Shown here: positions 8,876 to 15,850 of the stretch, piece by piece | Numbering within the stretch: position 1 is the first letter of the stretch | Layout: the number at the start of each line of letters is the position of its first letter | Assembly: GCA_021849045.1 (NCBI GenBank) | Contig: JAJZTK010000029.1 | Span: 1 to 33,805, forward strand | Origin: Deltaproteobacteria bacterium | GTDB lineage: Bacteria > Desulfobacterota > Desulfuromonadia > Geobacterales > DSM-12255 | Direction: 5' to 3' | Length of the DNA stretch: 33,805 bases | The notes under the pieces: model-generated | Databases searched by the model: none | What the model was told of the DNA's origin: nothing | Seen by the model: the letters and a program-made list of their open reading frames with translations, nothing else | Translations under genes and position numbers: made by a program

Positions 8876-8925
8876 GGAAAAGTCACTGGACGCGCCGAAT
8901 TATTTGTTGTCATTGGAAAATTCTG

Positions 8926-9188
8926 GGTGATGTCCCCAATTAGTTGACATAGCGTGCCGGTTTGTATTAAGATTGTCTTGGTCAAAATCATTTTGCACCG
9001 GAGGCAATCAATGAGCGAGATTGAGCAATGTTTCTGTCCCAACGAACTATGCAAGGATTACGGCCTGCGCAGACAGGGCAACATTGCGCTTCGCGGCAAG
9101 TATGGCCGCAAACGTAACGGATCATCGGTGGACGTTTGCTGAACTGCTGGCTTACCCGGTACTTTGTCAATAATATGGGGACATCACC
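8926..9188 (+). mobile_element. IS-derived mini-element with terminal inverted repeats
   Basis: The element is bounded by GGTGATGTCCCC (8926-8937) and its exact complement GGGGACATCACC (9177-9188). Similarity continues inward (AATTAGTTGAC on the left against ATATTATTGAC read from the right end). The 263 bp between hold only the first 43 codons of a transposase, so it cannot move by itself. No clear target-site duplication is visible. Its right end abuts the truncated second copy of the PAS-LuxR gene. Confidence 0.7.
9011..9142 (+). pseudogene. Truncated transposase N-terminus
   Basis: ATG 9011 is preceded by CGGAGG. The 43-codon frame begins with a zinc-ribbon-like module ([12 protein letters not shown], then [11 protein letters not shown]) typical of the N-terminus of some IS transposases. 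It ends at TGA 9142 just where the second Cys pair would be expected. No catalytic domain remains. I do not assign the IS family. Confidence 0.55.
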
Positions 9189-9189
9189 A

Positions 9190-9231
9190 GTTCACCAAGT
9201 TCTGGAAAAATTCATTGCCAAACGCCTGCAT
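9190..9231 (-). pseudogene. Remnant of a second PAS-LuxR regulator gene
   Basis: Read on the minus strand from ATG 9231, the codons give [14 protein letters not shown], matching MGTFGNEFFQNLVE at the start of the intact regulator (4376-5605). The match ends at the border of the IS-derived element, and a TGA follows inside it. The rest of this paralogous gene is gone. Confidence 0.8.
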
Positions 9232-9369
9232 TAACATCCCCCCCAATTAAGCGCATCCGCCGCACTCTTGCTAATAACTCTCCTAACTCTCCCTGACGAG
9301 TTCCAGCACCGGGGTGGCTCTCGCCTCCCTCGTCGATAATGGTACACACCTCTGCATAGAGGTTTATTG

Positions 9370-9398
9370 ACTATATATTACCATCAAAACCTAGTCAA
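9370..9398 (-). promoter_or_regulatory. Orphaned sigma-70-like promoter (copy B)
   Basis: On the minus strand, TTGACT (9398-9393), a 17-bp spacer and TATAGT (9375-9370), identical in hexamers and spacing to the copy A promoter. Transcription would now run into the 14-codon gene remnant and the IS-derived element. The inverted repeat TTGACTA/TAGTCAA (9367-9373 and 9392-9398) is kept. Confidence 0.55.
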
Positions 9399-9417
9399 AT
9401 AAGCATGGTTGAATTTT

Positions 9418-9445
9418 TTAAGCAAATAAAACATTATTTGCTTAA
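9418..9445. promoter_or_regulatory. 28-bp palindrome, candidate operator upstream of the CoA transferase
   Basis: Perfect 11-bp arms TTAAGCAAATA and TATTTGCTTAA are separated by AAACAT. It lies about 100 bp upstream of the CoA transferase start and between the two divergent transcription directions. Copy A keeps the right arm exactly. A natural candidate ligand is the PAS-LuxR regulator, but this is inferred from position. Confidence 0.55.
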
Positions 9446-9545
9446 GGATTCTGGGGCTTTTCTGCCTATGAGAGTGTAGCTGTTGAGGCACACCAGTAGG
9501 GTGGTCATTATGTGGGTAACTTTCGAATAGAACGGAGGTATCAGT

Positions 9546-10859
9546 ATGGAGAATGTAAAAAGAGCCACGCTCAGTTTCGAACAGGAGTATCAGCAGAAGC
9601 TCTGTACGGCGGCGGAGGCTGCATCGATCGTAAAGTCCGGCGATTATCTCAGTTTGCCTATCGGCGTCGGGGAGCCAACGCTATTCGTGAGAGAGTTGGC
9701 CGCGCGCAAACGTGAACTGTTTGAGGTGGTCATCAATCAGCAGCATCCCCTCAGCCCCGACTTTTTTACGGAAGATTCGGCGCCGCACATCAAGGTGAAC
9801 TCGTGGTTCACCAGCCCTGCTGCTCGCAATGCGGTGCAGAAAGGGTGGACCGATTTTGTACCTAACAATTTCAATGAAGGACCCCGACTGCTGCGCGAAT
9901 ATTGGCCGATTGATATTGCAGGGACCGTGGTCTCTCCAATGGATGATCATGGCTATTTTACCTGCAGCCTTGCCGTTGCCTACACCATGGAGGCAGTCAA
10001 AAAGGCGAAGAAGGTCGTGGTGCAGGTGAATCCTCACGCCCCACGGGCTCACGGCAACTGCCATATCCACATCTCCGAGGTGGACTATATCATCGAGTGC
10101 GATGAACCTCTCCAGGAATTGATAAATCCGGAAATTTCACCGATCGAAGAGGCGATCGGCGGTTACATATCGGAACTAGTAGAAGATGGTTCCTGTCTGC
10201 AGCTCGGCGTGGGGGGGATCCCCAACTCGGTGTGCAAGGCACTGTTGCATAAGAAGGACCTGGGCATACACACCGAACTGCTTTCTGACGGCATGGTCGA
10301 CCTGATGCTGTCAGGTGCGGTTAACAACTCACGCAAACAGACCCATCGCGGCAAGACAGTCGCCACCTTAGCCCTTGGAACAAGGCGACTCTACGAGTTC
10401 ATGAATGAAAATCCGAGAATCGAGATGCACCCGGTGGATTATGTACTCTATCCGCACAATATCGGCAAAAACGACAACATGGTGACAATCAATGCCACAC
10501 TCGAAGTAGACCTTCTTGGACAGTGCTGTTCGGAATCTATTGGCCATCTGCAGTACAGCGGGACCGGTGGTCAAGCAGATTTTGCCCGCGGCGCAAACAT
10601 TTCAAAGGGCGGTAAAGGCTTCATCACGGCGGCGTCGACAGCGAAAAACGGTACGATTTCCAGAATAGTGTCGGCCCTTACACCGGGGGCAGCCGTCACC
10701 ACAGGGAAGAACGATGTGGATTATGTCGTGACTGAGTTCGGAGTAGCAAAACTTAGAGGGCAGACCGCCCGACAACGCGCCCTGAACCTGATCAATATTG
10801 CGCATCCTGATTTCCGGGGAGAACTCACTGAGGCGGCCCGGAGGATGAACCGGATATAG
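9546..10859 (+). CDS. Acyl-CoA:carboxylate CoA transferase (4-hydroxybutyrate CoA-transferase/acetyl-CoA hydrolase family)
   Basis: A 437-aa family I CoA transferase, the usual size for the AbfT-like branch. It shows the oxyanion-loop motif LGVGGIPNSV (220-229) and the likely nucleophile E244 in GIHTELLSDGM, which would form the glutamyl-CoA thioester. Late motifs are GTGGQADFARGA and VDYVVTEFGVAKLRG. CGGAGG lies 9 nt before the ATG. It probably activates an imported acid with succinyl-CoA or acetyl-CoA as donor; the acid cannot be read from the sequence. With the permease, crotonase and acyl-CoA dehydrogenase downstream it forms a plausible acid-activation operon. Backbone-like GC content resumes here. 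The duplicated regulatory region lies directly upstream. Confidence 0.85.
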   Translation: MENVKRATLSFEQEYQQKLCTAAEAASIVKSGDYLSLPIGVGEPTLFVRELAARKRELFEVVINQQHPLSPDFFTEDSAPHIKVNSWFTSPAARNAVQKGWTDFVPNNFNEGPRLLREYWPIDIAGTVVSPMDDHGYFTCSLAVAYTMEAVKKAKKVVVQVNPHAPRAHGNCHIHISEVDYIIECDEPLQELINPEISPIEEAIGGYISELVEDGSCLQLGVGGIPNSVCKALLHKKDLGIHTELLSDGMVDLMLSGAVNNSRKQTHRGKTVATLALGTRRLYEFMNENPRIEMHPVDYVLYPHNIGKNDNMVTINATLEVDLLGQCCSESIGHLQYSGTGGQADFARGANISKGGKGFITAASTAKNGTISRIVSALTPGAAVTTGKNDVDYVVTEFGVAKLRGQTARQRALNLINIAHPDFRGELTEAARRMNRI

Positions 10860-10933
10860 TTCAACGAGATTGCCAGGTACCCCGGAATGCCTGGTTCCTG
10901 TACAGGATGTGTACAGAAAAAGTCTTTAAATCT

Positions 10934-11026
10934 CCTGATTAGTACCAATCTTCCGCAACACACTCTCCCCCTCCCTTGACGGGAGGGGATTTTTTTCAAG
11001 CGGGCGGAAGATTAGTGCTAATCAGG
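10934..11026. mobile_element. MITE copy 1 (short form, 93 bp)
   Basis: The ends CCTGATTAG and CTAATCAGG belong to ~23-bp terminal inverted repeats with two mismatches. The element is flanked by the 8-bp direct repeat TTAAATCT (10926-10933 and 11027-11034), a clear target duplication. The interior carries CCCCTCCC/GGGAGGGG. Compared with copy 2 it lacks about 85 bp between short GGGAGGGG-like repeats. It lies between the CoA transferase and the permease. Confidence 0.85.
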
Positions 11027-11106
11027 TTAAATCTTCAAGTTCGGAGCAGCATTGTCAATACGTGGTCGGCCGGCCCGCGATAGCACAAAATGAAAGGGGT
11101 GAAATT

Positions 11107-12507
11107 ATGGAAATAGTAATTATCTTGTTGGCTCTCTGTTTTCTGATGTTTGTTGCCTATCGTGGGTTCAGCGTAATTCTGTTCGCTCCCATCGCAGCCC
11201 TGTTAGCAGTTTTCTTGACCGAGCCGGGGTATGTCCTGCCGTTTTATTCAGGCATCTTCATGGATAAAATGGTGGGGTTAGTCAAACTGTACTTTCCGGT
11301 TTTCTTGTTGGGGGCAATCTTCGGCAAAATGATTGAGATGTCGGGGTTCGCTAAATCGATCGCTCAGTCCATTAGCGGCGTGATTGGGGCAAAGCGTGCC
11401 GTTCTGGCGATCGTTATAGTCGGTGCAATTCTTACCTATGGCGGAGTTTCCGTTTTTGTGGTTGTCTTTGCGATCTACCCATTCGCGGCCGAGTTATACC
11501 GCGCCGCCGACATACCAAAAAGACTGATACCGGGAACCATCGCCCTTGGGGCGTTTAGCTTCACCATGGATGCGCTCCCCGGCACGCCTCAAATACAGAA
11601 CATCATCCCGACCACCTTTTTCAAGACCAACACCTGGGCTGCTCCTTGGCTTGGTTTAAGCGGCAGCATATATGTTCTTATAGTCGGCATGGTGTACCTG
11701 CAATGGCGTTGCATCAAGGCCCGAAAGGAAGACGAAGGGTACGGCGAAGGCCATATTCATGAGCCTGAACACGTGGACCACGGAAAAAAGCTTCCTCATC
11801 CGCTCCTTGCCATAGCGCCTCTTCTGCTGGTTGGGGTGATGAACAAAGTGTTCACGGCACTGATTCCCCGCTACTACGGGACAAAATTCGATTTTTCCGC
11901 CATCGGCATGAAAGACGTTGCGGCCGTGGATGTGGGCAAGATCACCGGTGTCTGGGCAGTGGAAGGGGCGCTCCTGATGGGGGTGATCATGGTGCTCATA
12001 TTCGGATTCAAGCGGATCAGAAGTCATAATTTTAACCGAAGCATCAACGCCTCCATAAGCGGTTCGCTCCTCGCGACGATTAATACCGCATCGGAGTACG
12101 GATTCGGTGGTGTCATCGCATCGCTCCCCGGATTCACTGCGGTGAAGAAAATAATCGGTACTACCTTCTCTAATCCGCTGGTCAACGAGGCGGTCACCAC
12201 CAATGTCCTTTCGGGGATCACCGGCTCAGCCACAGGAGGGATGAGTATCGCCCTGGCTGCCATGGGGCAGACCTATCTGGAGCAGGCTCAAAAATACGGG
12301 ATCAGCCCGGAAGTCCTCCATCGGGTGGCTGCTATGGCCAGCGGTGGCATGGATACTCTTCCACACAACGGTGCAATAATCACGCTGCTGACCGTTACGG
12401 GCCTGACGCACAAGCAGTCGTACAAGGACATATTTGCAGTGACCTTGATCAAGACTAGTGCCGTATTTGTCATAATTGCCACTTATTATATGTTTGGAAT
12501 TGTTTAA
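11107..12507 (+). CDS. GntP-family permease
   Basis: A 466-aa inner-membrane transporter of the GntP (gluconate/hydroxy-acid:H+ symporter) family. ATG 11107 follows AAAGGGGTG by 6 nt; a GTG 45 nt upstream lacks such a site. Hydrophobic segments cover the protein except for a His-rich cytoplasmic loop near 210-235 (GEGHIHEPEHVDHGKK). Family-type stretches include GGVSVFVVVFAIYPFA, FTMDALPGTPQIQNI and ASGGMDTLPHNGAIITLL. Members carry gluconate, hydroxybutyrate and related acids. Its position after a CoA transferase suggests it imports the acid that enzyme activates. The MITE in the upstream gap may affect read-through from the first gene. Confidence 0.85.
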   Translation: MEIVIILLALCFLMFVAYRGFSVILFAPIAALLAVFLTEPGYVLPFYSGIFMDKMVGLVKLYFPVFLLGAIFGKMIEMSGFAKSIAQSISGVIGAKRAVLAIVIVGAILTYGGVSVFVVVFAIYPFAAELYRAADIPKRLIPGTIALGAFSFTMDALPGTPQIQNIIPTTFFKTNTWAAPWLGLSGSIYVLIVGMVYLQWRCIKARKEDEGYGEGHIHEPEHVDHGKKLPHPLLAIAPLLLVGVMNKVFTALIPRYYGTKFDFSAIGMKDVAAVDVGKITGVWAVEGALLMGVIMVLIFGFKRIRSHNFNRSINASISGSLLATINTASEYGFGGVIASLPGFTAVKKIIGTTFSNPLVNEAVTTNVLSGITGSATGGMSIALAAMGQTYLEQAQKYGISPEVLHRVAAMASGGMDTLPHNGAIITLLTVTGLTHKQSYKDIFAVTLIKTSAVFVIIATYYMFGIV

Positions 12508-12567
12508 AAAGCATTTTCGCCTGAGTTAATGGGCGATCACAATGATCACCTCTACGGGAGACGGAAT

Positions 12568-13350
12568 ATGGAATACAAAAATCTTTTAATTGAAATTGCC
12601 GATAGCGTGGCAACCTTGACGATCAACCGCCCCCAAGTACTCAATGCCTTGAACAGCGAGGTGCTGACGGAACTGGAATGCGCGATTTATGCGCTGGGAA
12701 ACGATACCGCGGTGAAAGTCGTCGTCCTGACCGGCGCTGGGGAAAAGGCGTTTGTCGCCGGCGCCGACATAAAGGAGATGGTGGGGTTGAACTCATTTCA
12801 GTGTCACAGCCATGCGCTCAAGGGACAAAGAGCCGTTATGGCCATGGAAAAGATGAGCAAGCCGCTGATCGCCGCGGTGAACGGCTATGCGCTCGGCGGC
12901 GGGCTTGAGCTGGCACTTGGGTGCGACTTCATCTACGCCTCGGAGAAGGCGCGGCTCGGCTTCCCTGAAGTTACCCTCGGTGTCATACCCGGCTTTGGCG
13001 GCACCCAGAACCTGGCGCGGCTCATCGGGCCGAACCGGGCCAGGGAGCTGGTGATCACCGGAAAGATGATCACTGCCCAAAAGGCGTGCGAATGGGGGAT
13101 CGTCAACGAGGTCTTTCCGGCCGAAGAGCTTATGGCCAAGGCGAAGGAGACGGCGGCAGCCATTGCCGGGGCTGGTACCCTCGGCGTTGCCTACGCCAAG
13201 GACGCCATTGTGAACGGTCTCAACATGACCAAAGGGGATGGTTTCCGCTACGAGGCCTCCCTGTTAGGCGTTTTGTTCGCCACGGAGGATCAGAAGGAGG
13301 GGATGGGGGCATTCGTGGAGAAACGGAAAGCGTCATTCAAGGGGAAATAA
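12568..13350 (+). CDS. Enoyl-CoA hydratase/crotonase family protein
   Basis: A 260-aa crotonase. I chose ATG 12568, preceded by GGGAGACGG; an upstream in-frame ATG at 12529 has no good site. Both catalytic glutamates of hydratases are present, E114 in GGGLELALGCD and E134 in GFPEVTLGVIPG, with the CoA-binding stretch AFVAGADIKEM (61-71). It should hydrate an enoyl-CoA. In an alicyclic-acid pathway it could act on cyclohexa-1,5-diene-1-carboxyl-CoA, but the sequence alone is equally compatible with crotonyl-CoA. It lies between the permease and the dehydrogenase remnant on the same strand. Confidence 0.88.
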   Translation: MEYKNLLIEIADSVATLTINRPQVLNALNSEVLTELECAIYALGNDTAVKVVVLTGAGEKAFVAGADIKEMVGLNSFQCHSHALKGQRAVMAMEKMSKPLIAAVNGYALGGGLELALGCDFIYASEKARLGFPEVTLGVIPGFGGTQNLARLIGPNRARELVITGKMITAQKACEWGIVNEVFPAEELMAKAKETAAAIAGAGTLGVAYAKDAIVNGLNMTKGDGFRYEASLLGVLFATEDQKEGMGAFVEKRKASFKGK

Positions 13351-13382
13351 CAATTTTTGTATGATGGGGCCTCTTGCAGTGC

Positions 13383-13472
13383 GACCTTGCGAAGCTGACT
13401 TTAGTCTTCGAATGGGTCAACCAGATCCAGCGGCTGGTCATCGCCAGGGAGATCCTGAAAGACAACGCCTGA
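13383..13472 (+). pseudogene. C-terminal remnant of a deleted acyl-CoA dehydrogenase
   Basis: In the gap before the intact dehydrogenase, one frame reads AKLTLVFEWVNQIQRLVIA followed by REILKDNA and TGA (13470-13472). This is the C-terminal signature of acyl-CoA dehydrogenases (usually AKL..IYEGTNQIQRLVIAR), including the Glu that acts as base in conventional members. EGTN has become EWVN, and the rest of the gene upstream is missing. The intact neighbour reads IYTGTNQITRMVTGR, so this is a remnant of a different paralogue and not a duplication of the neighbour. Confidence 0.75.
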
Positions 13473-13516
13473 CCTTGGCTTGCACGCCTTCGTCACAAAT
13501 CAAGGAGAACGCTAAC

Positions 13517-14659
13517 ATGAAACACCTTACCGAAGAACAGAGACTGACAGTGGAGATGGTGCGCGATGTAGCCAACCGGGAAATCGCCCCCCGAGCCCAG
13601 GAACTGGACGAAAAATCGCTCTTTCCGTACCACGCCCGGGACCTGTTTGCGCAGCTGGGGCTGTTGAACCCGCTCCTGCCGGCCGAATACGGCGGTACGG
13701 AAATGGGGATTTCGACGGTAGTCCTGGTGCTGGAGGAGATCTCGCGCGTCTGCGCCGCCACGGCCCTGCTGTTGATCGGCCAGTTCGACGGCATGCTGCC
13801 GATCATCCACGGCGGCAGTCCGGCCCTGAAAGCGAAATATCTCCCCCGGTTCAGCGGCGAATCGAAGCTCCTGACCGCGCTCGGGGCCACCGAGCCGGCC
13901 GCCGGTTCGGACCTCCTGGCCATGAAGACCCGGGCGGTGCGCCAGGGGGACAAGTACATCATCAACGGGCAGAAATGCTTCATCACCAACGGCTCGGTAG
14001 CCGACATCATCGTGGTGTACGCTTACACCGACCCGAGCAAAGGCGCGAAAGGGATCAGTGCCTTTGTCGTGGAACGGGGAACCCCCGGCCTCATCTACGG
14101 TCGCGACGAAACGAAGATGGGGATGCGGGGCTCTGTCAACTCCGAGCTCTTCTTTGAGAACATGGTGGTCCCGGCGGAGAACCTTATCGGCGAGGAAGGG
14201 ACCGGCTTTGCCAACCTCATGCAGACCCTTTCCGTGAACCGGATCTTCTGTGCGGCCCAGGCGGTAGGGATCGCCCAGGGGGCACTGGAGATAGCGATCC
14301 GTCACGCCCGGGAGCGGGTCCAGTTCGGCAAAACGATAGCCCACCTGGCACCGATCCAGTTCATGCTGGCGGACATGGCGACGGCCGTGGAAGCGTCCCG
14401 GCTGCTGACCAGAAAGGCTGCCGGGCTGGTAGACGAGCACGACAAGAAGGCGACCCTGTTCGGGAGCATGGCCAAGACCATGGCGAGCGACACCGCCATG
14501 CAGGTAACGACCGATGCGGTGCAGGTGCTGGGCGGTTCCGGGTACATGAAAGAGAACAGCGTTGAGAGGATGATGCGTGACGCCAAGCTGACCCAGATCT
14601 ACACCGGGACCAACCAGATCACCCGCATGGTAACCGGTCGGGCTCTGCTATTCCCGTAA
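13517..14659 (+). CDS. Acyl-CoA dehydrogenase lacking the canonical Glu; candidate cyclohex-1-ene-1-carboxyl-CoA 1,4-dehydrogenase
   Basis: A 380-aa FAD enzyme of normal length. ATG 13517 follows AAGGAGA by 8 nt. FAD and substrate motifs include LGATEPAAGSD (122-132), CFITNGS (154-160), RVQFGK (267-272) and QVLGGSGYM (336-344). The usual base Glu of IYEGTNQIQR is Thr363 here (IYTGTNQITR), and Asp91 stands in GQFDGMLPI on the helix near the substrate. From family knowledge, 1,4-eliminating cyclohex-1-ene-1-carboxyl-CoA dehydrogenases of Geobacter and Syntrophus use an Asp at this position and lack that Glu. This makes such a role likely. The isovaleryl-CoA dehydrogenase type, with a Glu elsewhere, is the main alternative. 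The neighbouring CoA transferase fits an alicyclic-acid pathway. Confidence 0.8.
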   Translation: MKHLTEEQRLTVEMVRDVANREIAPRAQELDEKSLFPYHARDLFAQLGLLNPLLPAEYGGTEMGISTVVLVLEEISRVCAATALLLIGQFDGMLPIIHGGSPALKAKYLPRFSGESKLLTALGATEPAAGSDLLAMKTRAVRQGDKYIINGQKCFITNGSVADIIVVYAYTDPSKGAKGISAFVVERGTPGLIYGRDETKMGMRGSVNSELFFENMVVPAENLIGEEGTGFANLMQTLSVNRIFCAAQAVGIAQGALEIAIRHARERVQFGKTIAHLAPIQFMLADMATAVEASRLLTRKAAGLVDEHDKKATLFGSMAKTMASDTAMQVTTDAVQVLGGSGYMKENSVERMMRDAKLTQIYTGTNQITRMVTGRALLFP

Positions 14660-14810
14660 CGGGACGATGAAGTCTCGGACGTGTAGGGTCGTCCCCTTGG
14701 TTGTTACGGTCCGAAAGGTACTATTCGCGATGTCGATTTGTGCTATATTCCATTAATCGCGAAGTCTCCGAAAGAACACCCTCCCTGCAGGGTGCGGCAA
14801 GGATCTGACC

Positions 14811-15704
14811 ATGTTCGATGAACTGAATTTCGGCCCGGTACGCTTCATCCCCGCCCCCGGCAAGGGGCGCTACCCCAACTGTCATTCGGTCTACATCGAG
14901 GAAGCCGGGGTCCTGATCGATCCCGGTTCCGACCGGCAGCGGCTGCAGGAGATGAAGGACCGGGGTGAGGTTCGCCAGATCTGGCTGACCCACTGGCATG
15001 AAGATCACTATACGCACCTCGATCTCTTCCCCGATGTGCCTTTGTGGATCGGCGAGCACGACGCGCCGCCATTAAGCGATCTGGAACTGATGCTCGACTG
15101 GTATGGCATGTCCGGTCCGGCGGAGTGCGACTTTTTCAGGGAGTCCCTGCGGGAGCAGTTCCATTTCCGCCCCCGGACGGCCGACCGGCTGCTCAGGGAC
15201 GGCGAAGTTGTCGACCTCGGCTGCGTGACCGTAGAAGTCATCAACGCCCCCGGCCATACCCCCGGTCATCTGGCTTTGTATTTCAGGGAGCCGCAACTGC
15301 TGCTCCTGGGGGATGTGGACCTGACCCCCTTTGGACCCTGGTACGGCGACCGCGATTCGAGCATCGAGCAGACCATTGCCACGGTGGAAAAACTGAGGAA
15401 CATCCCTGCCAGGGTCTGGCTGACCAGCCACGAAACAGGGGTTTTTACCGAAAATCCCGGCGCCCTGTGGGATGACTATCTGCAGGTGATCCAACGGCGT
15501 GAGGACCAGTTGCGTGAGTTCCTGAAAAGCGGTCATACGCTGGAGGAGATCGTCAATGCATGGATCGTGTACGGTAAGGAACGGGAGCCGAGGGCGTTTT
15601 TTGAATTCGGCGAACGGGCGAACATCCAGAAGCATCTTGACCGACTGGTGAAAGCTGGAGAGGTGGTCGCCACCGGGGGCGTATTCGTCCTGAGCGGGAT
15701 CTGA
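14811..15704 (+). CDS. MBL-fold metallo-hydrolase
   Basis: A 297-aa metallo-beta-lactamase-fold protein. The metal motif is H61-W-H63-E-D65-H66 (LTHWHEDHYTHLD). Further ligands are likely H149 in APGHTPGH and D168 in LLLGDVD. The C-terminal third, about residues 215-297, is helical with a winged-helix-like look. AAGGAT lies 7 nt before the ATG. An extended -10 (TGCTATATT) at 14741-14749 may be its promoter. Members include glyoxalase II-like thioesterases, so it might hydrolyse a thioester or lactone in the same pathway, but no substrate can be named. Confidence 0.8.
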   Translation: MFDELNFGPVRFIPAPGKGRYPNCHSVYIEEAGVLIDPGSDRQRLQEMKDRGEVRQIWLTHWHEDHYTHLDLFPDVPLWIGEHDAPPLSDLELMLDWYGMSGPAECDFFRESLREQFHFRPRTADRLLRDGEVVDLGCVTVEVINAPGHTPGHLALYFREPQLLLLGDVDLTPFGPWYGDRDSSIEQTIATVEKLRNIPARVWLTSHETGVFTENPGALWDDYLQVIQRREDQLREFLKSGHTLEEIVNAWIVYGKEREPRAFFEFGERANIQKHLDRLVKAGEVVATGGVFVLSGI

Positions 15705-15850
15705 CCATCGGGGAGACAAGGGGGCAACCACCTTGCGACATTTCATCCTTGTTGTATATCCGAGCCGATGTGCTACGCTTGAAGCATCTGTATCGCCGAG
15801 CGGACGTGACGGTTTAGTTCGCTCCAACCTACGAAAAGGAGGGGGATATC

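Larger units (their letters stand above)
9190..9535. repeat. Duplicated regulatory region, copy B
   Basis: Diverged copy of 5563-5910 in the same orientation. It starts at the IS-derived element and runs to GTGGGTAACTTTCGAATAGAAC, just before the ribosome-binding site of the CoA transferase gene. It keeps the minus-strand promoter, the palindrome and the downstream block, although the regulator gene it once served has been deleted. Confidence 0.85.

Noticed and set aside
8920-9195. Target-site duplication around the IS-derived mini-element
   Set aside because: Bases outside the two 12-bp ends do not form a matching direct repeat. A deletion probably removed one flank.
9480-9540. Sigma-54 promoter upstream of the CoA transferase
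   Set aside because: GG-containing stretches are present, but no GG-N10-GC pair with the required spacing was found in either regulatory copy.
13361-13516. N-terminal extension of the acyl-CoA dehydrogenase from 13361
   Set aside because: The extension is in a different frame from the dehydrogenase remnant that occupies this DNA, and ATG 13517 has a strong ribosome-binding site and gives the normal family length.
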